In this document: piece by piece, positions 26,601 to 34,489 of the stretch
How positions within the stretch are numbered: the stretch's first letter is position 1
How the letters are laid out: each line of letters starts with the position of its first letter
Assembly: GCA_004352715.1 (NCBI GenBank)
Contig: SCFE01000013.1
Location: 2,585,616-2,649,615, forward strand
Direction: 5' to 3'
Length of the DNA stretch: 64,000 bases
Source of the DNA: Hofstenia miamia
Taxonomy: Eukaryota; Xenacoelomorpha; Acoela
Notes under the pieces: model-generated
Told to the model about the DNA's origin: nothing
Seen by the model: only the letters and a program-made list of their open reading frames with translations
Databases searched by the model: none
Program-made: the position numbers and the translations under genes

Positions 26601-29600
26601 AAAGGTTTCAATTTTTCAATGCTTTTAATTTCTTTAGGTAGCGAATTCCAGGTTCGAATTGCGACATTAATGAAAGATTTCTTCAAAACTTTTTTCTTAT
26701 ACTTAACACATGTAAAAATTTTAGATCTTGAATTCTGTTTATACGCAAATCCCGGGAATTTAATTGAATTATAAGGCGGTAGATTTTTTACTAGTTTGAA
26801 AAATGTTAGCAAGGTATTTAAAATGACGAGTTGTTTTGGAAAGAGAATTGACCTAGAAATGTAATGTTTAGTTTTCGATGAATTTTTTGCTGAGATATTC
26901 AGTGCCCATTTTAATTGAATGTCAAGTTTTCTATAAAGCACATCACTTAAATCAGTAAATAAGATGTTTGCATAATTAAGGTGGCTCATGATAAAAGCAT
27001 GGAAGAATTGAATAATTGCACAAGGTGGTAATTGCTTAACTACTAGTGTCATACTTTTTATACCTATAGCTAGTTTTCTAACTGTTATGTTAATGTGAGT
27101 GTTGAACTTTAACTTTGAGTCAATGGTTACGCCTAAGTACTTGAAAGTGTCTACAATAGGTACATTAACAGTATTAATTTTCAAAGTCATTTTGGAAACA
27201 TCGTAGTTATTTTTATTGGGCTGCAAAATACAAAATTCCGTCTTAGCTTCATTAATTAGCAACTTATGCATTGAAAAATATTTTGACAATTTGTTGCAAT
27301 TGAATTCTATTGATTCCACTGCTGAGTGCAATGATGTATTATCGCTGAAGATGCAGGTGTCATCGGCATATTGAATTAGATTGCAATTGGTTATTGACTG
27401 CATGTCATTTACATAAATACTAAAAAGAAGAGGACCTAGAATCGTTCCTTGAGGCACCCCATTGTAAACCGGTAACCAATCAGAAAAAATATCGTTTAAT
27501 TTAACTCTCTGGAATCTTTGGTTAAGGTAACTAGTTATCAATTGCTTACTATTACAAGAAAATCCTAAGTAAGATAGTTTTTCAATAAGTATGTTGTGAT
27601 TAATCGAATCAAAGGCTTTTGAGAGATCTAAACAAGCTATAGCTACAAATTTATTAGAATCGAGGGATGCTCTCCATTTTTCAGTAGCATGTAATAGTGC
27701 ATCAGTTGTTGAAAAATTTTTGCGAAATCCAAATTGGGTGTTCGATAATAAATTATACTTATTAAAATGTTCAATTATTTGGTTATGCAATAATCTTTCG
27801 AATATTTTACTTACTGGAGAAGTAATTGAAATTGGTCGATAATTAGTGGCAATTGAAGGATCGTTTTTCTTAAAAATAGGAGTAATGTGAGCAAGTTTTA
27901 GATAATCTGGGAAGTGATTGCATTTTATAGATTCATTAAAGATGAAATTTAAAGGACTTGCAATGATATCTGCAGTCATTTTAAGAGCCCAGGAGGGGAT
28001 ATTTGAGGGACCACTTGATTTGTTGGACTTAAGCTTAAGAATCGATTTAATAATTTCATAGGTAGTTGAGAATCGGAAATTAAATTCAGGTGTAAAAATT
28101 TTGTGTGAGAGGTTTTTGTATTTAATAAGGGGCCCTTTGTAATTTCCTAAGTTGACAAAAGTCTTGTTTAATTGATTAGAAATTTCTAAATTGTCGGTTA
28201 GATTATTTCCATTTTGATCTTTAATCACATCAATTAAGTTTGATTTAGATTGCTTATAATTTGTGATTTCTTTTATTAGTTTCCATTTTGACTTTTCATT
28301 TGGAAGACGCGTATACTCATTTTTGATAAATTCATTGAATGCCCTACGAGATGCAATATTCGAGGCATTTCTGGCCTTTTTATAGGCAGCAAAGTTCTTG
28401 TTAGTTCGAGAATTTATAAAATGTTTATATGCTTTGTTCTTTTCGCGAATTAAAGCTTTACATGTGTCGGATATCCAGGGTTTGTTAGAAAAAGTATTGT
28501 TTGCTTTGGATTTGGTTGTGGATTTAACCATTATTTTCCTTTCAGGGCAAAATCTGTTGAGGTAAAATTCAAAAATGTCTGAGAAATTTTTTAGCATTTC
28601 ATTTATATTTGATGCAGAATATACAGGAAACCAATTTTCTGATGAGAGGGATGATTTAAAATTATTAATATTTTCAATACACTTTTCACGAGTTTTAATC
28701 CATTTCGTGGTAATTTTTGGGGTTGAGTGAGAAGACTTTTGAAATTTGATAGATGTAAAACAGTGATCCGAGAATGGGCATTCAGAAGAGATGTACTGGA
28801 AGTGTGTATTATTGTTTTCAGCTAATGCAATGTAGTCAATTAGAGTCCTACTCGATGATGTGATTCTAGTGGGCAATGTTTTATTGGTCAATTCAAGATT
28901 AAATGTGTTCAAGAACAAATCCATTTTACATTGATCATTAGCATTTAAATAATTGAGGTTCCAATCTCCGAAAAGTACTAAATCTTTATTTTCAGAACAG
29001 GCAAGTGATAATTCTTCTTCTAGTTGTTGAATAAAAAAATTGGCGAATTTCTTATGCGGACAGTATGATACATTTAATAATTGTTTTTGAAATCTAGAAT
29101 TTTTAATTGGATTAGTAATTTCAACCCATAGACTGTCAAAATTTGATGTGTTAGGACTTTTAATATCGTTAGTTATTTTGGGATTGAATGACTTTGGAAC
29201 TAAAAGTAATACACCTCCACCTTTTGATTTTCCTAACATATTGTTCAAAACTCTATCCTTTCTAAATAGTGCAAAATTTTCATTAACAGACCATGTGCTA
29301 TCTAGATCGTCAATCTTTAGCCAAGTTTCAGAAATTGCGAGAATTAAATCATTTTTAGTATTTGAAACGAATTCCCTATATTCGAAATTTTTAATACTTA
29401 GATTCTGAAAATTTAAATGTACGTAATTCACAATATCTGAGCCGGTATTCAATTTTTTGATGTATGATTCAAAATTTAAAATCGGACCGGGATTAGTCTC
29501 AATACCATATACTGCTAATAATAGGAAAATTATGAGAGAAATAACAAATGAGTTTTTTAAATCGATTATGATAATACAAATGCGCCTGGTTAAGAAAGTT

Positions 29601-32600
29601 AAAGCTGTTTTTGAATAGCTAATAGTTGAGTTATATGTATTGAAGTAAAACTGTACTGGTAAGAGCAAGACATCCTCATTTGATTTGAATGTCGAAATAA
29701 GGAAAATATAAGTAAAGAGTAATAATTTTACTTTGAAAACAAATTTGAGTTTCAATTTGAATTTAGGGTTATAGTAATTTTTCCATAGCCTGGGCGTCAG
29801 TAAACAAAAATATAATAATTCACACGACATAGCTAATAAAAAAGTATCTTAGCTGTTGAAGTAGATCGCTTATGATGGTGGCGGTGACTTCAGAGTTAGA
29901 GCAATTTGCGGTGAATGAATTAGTAAGGCGGTGCATTGTTATAAAGTGCAGCAGCGTATGATTTATATACCCTGGACGGGCGAGCAAGCGGGTGGTGCGG
30001 CAGGTTGCTAGCGAAAGGCGGCAAAAATAGAGGTGCAAAGCTTTCAAAGACTCTGTTATTTGTCGGCATTCCTTTGAGGAATTGAATTGTGCGACAAGAT
30101 GGAGGCTCGAAGAAGAATTTAATGATGGATACAAATTTTCAAATTCCATTCTGTGAGAAATGAATGCCGTCTTTTGAAAAGAGACTACTGTTAACGACTT
30201 TTGGACCTAAACAAAATTGTGAAAATAATTTAAATACTGAAAATTTTAATTTTTCTGATAAGTTAGAAATAATTTTATTGACTTTTACTACTTCATTGTT
30301 GCCTTGAAGCAGGCTGTTGCAAAAAGGTGGGATTTCACTAAGAAAAATCTTAGTAGGACTAAAAATATGGTTAATTATTTTAATAAGATCAGTAAACTTA
30401 GCTTCGTAGTTGGTTGGGTTCTTGAGAATATCATTTCTTCCAATTTGTACGAAAACTGTTTTAATTTTTGTTTGCGGGTAGAGTTCCAATGTCTGTTGAA
30501 GCTCAGATATGCATGCACCGGGATACGAGTGCACGGAGACCTCTTTGTTTCTGATTATGTTTTTGGATCGTAATTTCCTAAACATGGAGCTACCTAAAAT
30601 TAAAAAATTAGTACCTGTTTTGATCTTGCGAGGTTTTCTTGGAGAGCGAGTAATAGGTTTATTTCTTGATGCTGGTGAATCCAACAAAGCGTCAGTGACT
30701 GCTTGTTCGCGCGAGTTAGGTGTAAGGGACGTATGCGTGTGATCCTTAAGAAATGAATGCAATGAAAATAATTCGTCTCGACTGAGGGCCAAAAATGGTG
30801 CTACAAGTTTGCAGTGTTCGTCGTCTTTATTGATGTTTGAGTCAGTGAGGTTTTTAAGTGCGGAGCGGAGAGCGCAATCGACTGTCTTTAGAGAGGACAT
30901 CGCGGCCAAATGATTTTTTATCTATCTAAATGTTCTAACGACGTTCTGTAAAATAACTAAAAATACTTGCCCATATAACAAAAATGAATTTCTTCCTGCA
31001 AAATTAATCGATAAACAAAACAAAGGAATGCACATAATTGAACCAATTAGGTCTAAGAATGAAAAACTCATTTCTAACCAGTTATAAATATATGGAATGA
31101 ATTATCAAAATTTATCAAACAAATAATCGATTAAAAGACTTTAAGATTGATATTAAAAAATACATTTGCACCTTTAGTATACAAAGACTGAAATATCGAG
31201 GTTATAAATTTTACAATTCTTATTACTTTATTAATGGAAACTAACATCGCCATAATCCAAGTTAATTATACTTCTTAATTGTAGATATTTATTGTTTTGT
31301 TTTCCTATATTTTGTTTATATTTTTTTTCATGACGCTTTCAGAATTTTTATCAGTATTCGTTATTGTTCAAGCAATTTTTGAACATAGATATTTCTTCTT
31401 CTTCATTATAATTTGGGCGATAATTAAGGCTCCCAACAGTACTTGGGCCTGTTTTATTTGGCATTTATGTAAGTGATATAATAAAGCATGCTAAACACAG
31501 AGATATTTACCAATATGTCGACGACATATGCCTAATAGGTACCGCAAAAATACATTTGATGCTACAAAGAACCTCCAAACAGAAGTAGAAAGATTAAACA
31601 ATAATTTTACATACGTAATGTAATATCAATCAACTGGGGTAGGGCTCGTTCCCGTGCCCGGCACATAGTCTGTACCCATAAAAATAGATCCGTTGGTTTG
31701 TCCGTGCCCGTATCCTAAGCCCGTTATGCCCTTAGCTAAATGATATTTAACTAAAACTGTTTGAATAATAAGAAAAATTGCTAATTTGGTATTATGCATG
31801 CATACCCAAAATGTCATGATGCCTACCAATGTAGTTTACGTCCAAAGCCTTTGTTGACATCCCTGAGAAATCTAATTTTGCAACTACTAAGGCATAAATA
31901 AGTCATGTTTCCAGAAGAGGATTTATTAACCCATTTTGTCAATAGATTTACAAATCTTACATCAAATCACATGATGATAATTGACAGCACCTTAAACTAT
32001 TTTGCTACAGATGGGGTCTTAATTATCACAATAGGAGAATATAGTGCTTTTATGACCTTGCAAAATAACCAAGTTACTTTAATTCAAATTGGAACGTTAT
32101 GGAAACAATTCTTAAGGTCCCAATTTAGGATTTTTACGTTGCAAAATAATGTACATAAGTAAAGTGTTTATCAATGCAATATCAGAAGCTGACAGTAGAA
32201 TGGAATTCTGTTTTGAAGAAAACAGTAAATCTTATCTGGCTTAGTGTAATACTTTCTGCTCTATGTTGTAAATCTATATGAAGTTTAGTGTTTCACAATA
32301 TGCATATACAAAGATTGATTTAGAGAATTGATAGATAGAAACTTTTTATTAATCAAATGGTTTTAAGATCTCAAATCCTCGAACAATGACAAAAAATCAT
32401 GCTAAGCTGAGAGCCTGTATTCTCGGTCCGTGTCCGTACTATAAAAGCCCGTGCCTTTACAACTTGATCCTTGCCCGTTACGGGCTTTCCCTAGTCAATC
32501 AATTAACAAACAACTGATAGAATGTTATCTAGTAAAAGCATTAGACTAAAAGATATATTTTGCTCAACTTGGGCATAGTCAATTTACAAAATTTTCCTTT

Positions 32601-34395
32601 TAAATATGCATTATTTAACTAAAAGATATTATGATGTAATTAAACGTTGATTATTTTGTTTTGATTTCATTTCTTGAAGTTTTCAAAATTGCTACCAGTG
32701 TCTTTTTGTTGCTCAAACATTATCTGATTATATATATTCTTCTTCTTTTTCTGCTTTCATGCGTATGCTCCATCTTGAGAAAATGCGTCAAGAAATTTCG
32801 TAGAAATAACATATCTTAATATTCAACGACTTTAGCTTCAATACGTTTCTTAGAAATTTTGTTGTTGTCATAAGTATGCAAGAGCTACATTAAATTTTGG
32901 ATTGTACAACATTGGATATTGTTATCTATAAACTCACCAAGTTTTCAATAATAAACTTAGAGACTAGTTCAAATTACGGAAGTGTTTGAACGACCCAAAT
33001 TCCACATTTATAATTCAACATCAAACTAAAGTATAATTAAATCTAAAAAATTGGTGCATTCTATCGCATCAATTATATTTAGGGTCGTTACTTAATTTGT
33101 GGACACAGCACCATACAAGCAGATGGATTACGATGTATATACAGTGACGATTTTGGACGTACATATAAAAATGGTATTTATTTGCCTGGAATTCCTTATG
33201 GATTAACAAAGGTAACTCGACTTTCAATTGCATGTATGACTTGGAATTTATCACTACGTGTATATACTTGACTAAATTTGAATTTTATTTACATGTCGAA
33301 AAGTTGTTGCTTACGAAGACAATTTCAAAATCGACTTCAATGCATAAAGATTTCGGTACACTATTATGTCCGGACTCAGCCATACTATGCACTAAGAAAA
33401 AAATAGTTGTTTTAGTTTAGCAAAAATTAAAGCTACATTTCACCACACGAAAGAATATTTGCAATATATTGCAATGTCTAAAATTATATCCTAAAATTGA
33501 TTATACATTTTAACAAATGTAATATGTAATTTTGGTAATATTTTTTGTTCTATTCTGATTTCACTATATTTTTGGACAAACTAAAGGAAAATTGTAGTTT
33601 TTTATTGATGGAGCCGTACTACATCCATTTATTATTTTATATTAACTTATTGTTTTAGAGGACTGGTGACTTTGTACCCGATGAAAACCAGTTCATCGAA
33701 CTAGAGGATGGGACAATTGTTTTCAACGTTAGGAATCAGGCCGTATATAGAGGCCATTTTAGACTAAGAATTATTTCGCGAGATTGCGGCGAAAGTGTCG
33801 ACATGAAATCTATTCAATTAGATGAAACTCTCATAACACCCGTATGTAATGCAGGCCTCATCAGGATACGTGATTGGACTTTCTTTTCAAATCCAGCAAC
33901 TCAACATTCAAGAACAAATTTGACCTTAAGGTATTAAAGGAAAAAGTTTCTAAAAATTTTTAATTTTGCTCTATTAAATCTTATAACTATTCAAGCAATC
34001 GATGTCAAATATGAAGCAAAAACAGCGCATTAAGTACAATAAAATTTAAATAAGGTCATAGTTCAGTGATTTATAGTAAGTATCATAAATAGCAAAATTT
34101 GTTTTAAGCAAGATAACTAAAACGCAGTCAATAGCAAAAACTCTTTAATGTAATAATTTAATTTAGATGGTCAAATGATAACGGCTTCACTTGGAAAGGA
34201 GCACTTGTTCTTCACAAAAATGCAGCTGCTTATTCTTCAATAAACTACATACCGAATATTACATACAACAATAAACTCTTCGTTATATTTGAAGGTGGAA
34301 AGAGCGATGCGTATGAAAAAATCAAGGTTGCTATTGTAAAATATGAAGAAACTACAAAATTAACGATGCTAATTCGTAAACAATATAACATTTAA
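20605..34395 (+). CDS. NEU1: Sialidase-1-type exo-alpha-sialidase, complete, five exons
   Basis: Exons 20605-20892, 21620-21859, 33083-33211, 33659-33930 and 34167-34395 join in frame to 385 residues plus stop, close to vertebrate NEU1 length. NEU1 removes terminal sialic acids from glycoconjugates in lysosomes. A hydrophobic signal peptide occupies about residues 1-20. Y-R-I-P-V-I holds the first catalytic Arg, followed by S-E-A-R-R-F-S-A-S-D. Asp boxes are S-K-D-G-G-S-T-W, S-T-N-D-G-L-T-W, S-D-D-F-G-R-T-Y and S-N-D-N-G-F-T-W. Also present are G-P-G-H-G-L-Q, P-G-I-P-Y-G, N-V-R-N-Q and F-S-N-P-A...R-T-N-L-T-L-R with the other Arg residues, and A-Y-S-S-I with the catalytic Tyr. Introns begin GTAATT, GTAAGT, GTAACT and GTATTA. 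Intron 2 is 11.2 kb and packed with transposons. Confidence 0.93.
22235..22939. mobile_element. DNA element with long inverted ends made of iterated units
   Basis: Both ends start CTACACCATTT and then repeat CCAAATTGGCA-type units every 22-24 bp, six or seven times on the left (about 22248-22395) and inverted on the right (about 22803-22926). The internal 400 bp has an unrecognised 108-codon frame (22445-22771). I see no clear target duplication. The design resembles Foldback-type or long-TIR non-autonomous elements with subterminal transposase-binding repeats. Confidence 0.7.
22940..26055. other. Sialidase intron 2, mostly unrecognised
   Basis: AT-rich with only short unrecognised ORFs. One GC-richer patch at 23229-23330 is described separately. 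Confidence 0.4.
23229..23330 (+). repeat. Possible tRNA-derived relic (Ser/Leu-like A box)
   Basis: GGTGGCCGAGTAATGG followed by GGCCTTGAAACTTAGACC resembles the D-arm and anticodon region of tRNA-Ser/Leu. No good B box follows, so it is at most a pseudogene or SINE head. Confidence 0.3.
26060..26250 (+). pseudogene. LINE remnant (post-RT region)
   Basis: Reads F-N-G-A-Y-V-K-Q-V-E-S-L-E-Y-L-E-M-I-F...F-E-K-Q-L-T-H-I on the + strand. This matches the post-RT block of the intact LINE (D-T-F-K-Y-L-G-V-T-I-D-S-K-L-K-F). Stops follow. Confidence 0.55.
26498..29830 (-). CDS. LINE ORF2: 2A-like leader, APE endonuclease, reverse transcriptase
   Basis: 1110 codons without interruption; an in-frame TAA lies just upstream of the ATG. 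The first 115 residues are unusual, with hydrophobic stretches, the last about residues 94-108, leading directly into Y-G-I-E-T-N-P-G-P at 108-116. This is the 2A-type ribosome-skipping signature. The apurinic-type endonuclease follows: I-S-E-T-W at 166-170, then V-L-F-G-D-W-N and F-S-D-H. The RT has N-Y-R-P-I-S, F-G-F-R-K, C-L-D-L-S-K-A-F-D, G-V-P-Q-G-T-I-L-G-P-L-L-F and Y-A-D-D at 821-824. The thumb block Y-L-G-V-T-I-D and the C-terminal W-N-S-L-P-K-E-I-K complete an L2/CR1-like protein. It would nick DNA and prime reverse transcription at the target. Confidence 0.93.
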   Translation of the reverse strand: MSCELLYFCLLTPRLWKNYYNPKFKLKLKFVFKVKLLLFTYIFLISTFKSNEDVLLLPVQFYFNTYNSTISYSKTALTFLTRRICIIIIDLKNSFVISLIIFLLLAVYGIETNPGPILNFESYIKKLNTGSDIVNYVHLNFQNLSIKNFEYREFVSNTKNDLILAISETWLKIDDLDSTWSVNENFALFRKDRVLNNMLGKSKGGGVLLLVPKSFNPKITNDIKSPNTSNFDSLWVEITNPIKNSRFQKQLLNVSYCPHKKFANFFIQQLEEELSLACSENKDLVLFGDWNLNYLNANDQCKMDLFLNTFNLELTNKTLPTRITSSSRTLIDYIALAENNNTHFQYISSECPFSDHCFTSIKFQKSSHSTPKITTKWIKTREKCIENINNFKSSLSSENWFPVYSASNINEMLKNFSDIFEFYLNRFCPERKIMVKSTTKSKANNTFSNKPWISDTCKALIREKNKAYKHFINSRTNKNFAAYKKARNASNIASRRAFNEFIKNEYTRLPNEKSKWKLIKEITNYKQSKSNLIDVIKDQNGNNLTDNLEISNQLNKTFVNLGNYKGPLIKYKNLSHKIFTPEFNFRFSTTYEIIKSILKLKSNKSSGPSNIPSWALKMTADIIASPLNFIFNESIKCNHFPDYLKLAHITPIFKKNDPSIATNYRPISITSPVSKIFERLLHNQIIEHFNKYNLLSNTQFGFRKNFSTTDALLHATEKWRASLDSNKFVAIACLDLSKAFDSINHNILIEKLSYLGFSCNSKQLITSYLNQRFQRVKLNDIFSDWLPVYNGVPQGTILGPLLFSIYVNDMQSITNCNLIQYADDTCIFSDNTSLHSAVESIEFNCNKLSKYFSMHKLLINEAKTEFCILQPNKNNYDVSKMTLKINTVNVPIVDTFKYLGVTIDSKLKFNTHINITVRKLAIGIKSMTLVVKQLPPCAIIQFFHAFIMSHLNYANILFTDLSDVLYRKLDIQLKWALNISAKNSSKTKHYISRSILFPKQLVILNTLLTFFKLVKNLPPYNSIKFPGFAYKQNSRSKIFTCVKYKKKVLKKSFINVAIRTWNSLPKEIKSIEKLKPFKKRLKIFLKQKYILGTSWLGFKFYNNDYTITRH
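29820..30149 (-). CDS. LINE middle ORF, uncharacterised
   Basis: 109 codons. Its ATG overlaps the ORF1 stop by 11 nt and its stop overlaps the ORF2 ATG by 11 nt. I recognise no domain; it is rich in Ser, Leu and Arg. It could be an independent small protein, the frameshifted end of ORF1, or chance. The equal overlaps on both sides are the only support. Confidence 0.4.
   Translation of the reverse strand: MEFENLYPSLNSSSSLHLVAQFNSSKECRQITESLKALHLYFCRLSLATCRTTRLLARPGYINHTLLHFITMHRLTNSFTANCSNSEVTATIISDLLQQLRYFFISYVV
30139..30900 (-). CDS. LINE ORF1 with SGNH/GDSL esterase domain
   Basis: 253 residues from the ATG at 30900. From about residue 93 it follows the SGNH hydrolase order: F-L-I-L-G-S-S-M-F (block I, nucleophile Ser), V-Q-I-G-R-N-D-I (block III, G-x-N-D) and K-D-G-I-H-F (block V, catalytic Asp and His). 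ORF1 proteins of CR1-type LINEs are known to carry such esterase domains. The N-terminal part is helical and charged, with a basic linker (R-S-P-R-K-P-R-K-I-K). It ends soon after block V, overlapping the next ORF. Confidence 0.8.
   Translation of the reverse strand: MSSLKTVDCALRSALKNLTDSNINKDDEHCKLVAPFLALSRDELFSLHSFLKDHTHTSLTPNSREQAVTDALLDSPASRNKPITRSPRKPRKIKTGTNFLILGSSMFRKLRSKNIIRNKEVSVHSYPGACISELQQTLELYPQTKIKTVFVQIGRNDILKNPTNYEAKFTDLIKIINHIFSPTKIFLSEIPPFCNSLLQGNNEVVKVNKIISNLSEKLKFSVFKLFSQFCLGPKVVNSSLFSKDGIHFSQNGI
31020..31190 (+). pseudogene. LINE C-terminal remnant
   Basis: With frame slips, it reads I-I-E-P-I-R-S-K-N-E-K-L-I-S-N, then W-N-E-L-S-K-F and R-L-K-D-F-K-I-D-I-K-K-Y. This resembles the W-N-x-L-P...F-K-K-x-L-K tail of L2-type proteins. 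Confidence 0.4.
31425..31592 (+). pseudogene. LINE reverse-transcriptase fragment
   Basis: Reads L-P-T-V-L-G-P-V-L-F-G-I-Y-V-S-D-I-I and then Q-Y-V-D-D-I-C-L-I. These are RT blocks with Y-A-D-D changed to Y-V-D-D, and a stop follows. The hAT-like element at 31634 sits just beyond its end. Confidence 0.7.
31634..32494. mobile_element. hAT-like non-autonomous element with GC-rich iterated ends
   Basis: The left end CTGGGGTAGGGCTCG and the right end (reverse complement CTAGGGAAAGCCCG) are flanked by a perfect 8-bp duplication TCAATCAA (31626-31633 and 32495-32502). Both ends carry repeated CCCGTGCCCG/AAGCCCGT words, strikingly GC-rich against the AT-rich surroundings. The interior has only an unrecognised 85-codon frame (31905-32162). 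Confidence 0.7.
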
Positions 34396-34427
34396 TCGGT
34401 TTCACTATATGTACATTTACTTCAATA

Positions 34428-34433
34428 TATTTA
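34428..34433 (-). terminator. Probable polyadenylation signal of the HEAT-repeat gene
   Basis: AATAAA on the minus strand, about 57 bp past the TAA of the HEAT-repeat gene and only about 35 bp from the sialidase stop on the other strand. Confidence 0.5.
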
Positions 34434-34489
34434 TTTCATTTATCTGTACAAATATGTACACTAAAAAAATTTGTTTACAAAAGAAAATA

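Larger units (their letters stand above)
26321..30915 (-). mobile_element. Near full-length L2/CR1-type LINE with intact ORFs
   Basis: On the minus strand it carries an SGNH-hydrolase ORF1, a small middle ORF and a 1110-codon endonuclease/reverse-transcriptase ORF2. At its 3' end are four tandem ATAAG units (CTTAT on the element strand) at 26321-26340. Short tandem 3' tails instead of poly(A) are typical of the CR1/L2 group. The intact ORF2 suggests recent insertion. The 5' boundary is not sharp, and no target duplication was seen. Confidence 0.85.

Noticed and set aside
29148-29408. 86-codon + strand ORF inside the LINE
   Set aside because: Antisense shadow of the endonuclease domain; no motif of its own.
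30304-30742. Two + strand ORFs over LINE ORF1
   Set aside because: Antisense shadows of the SGNH ORF1.
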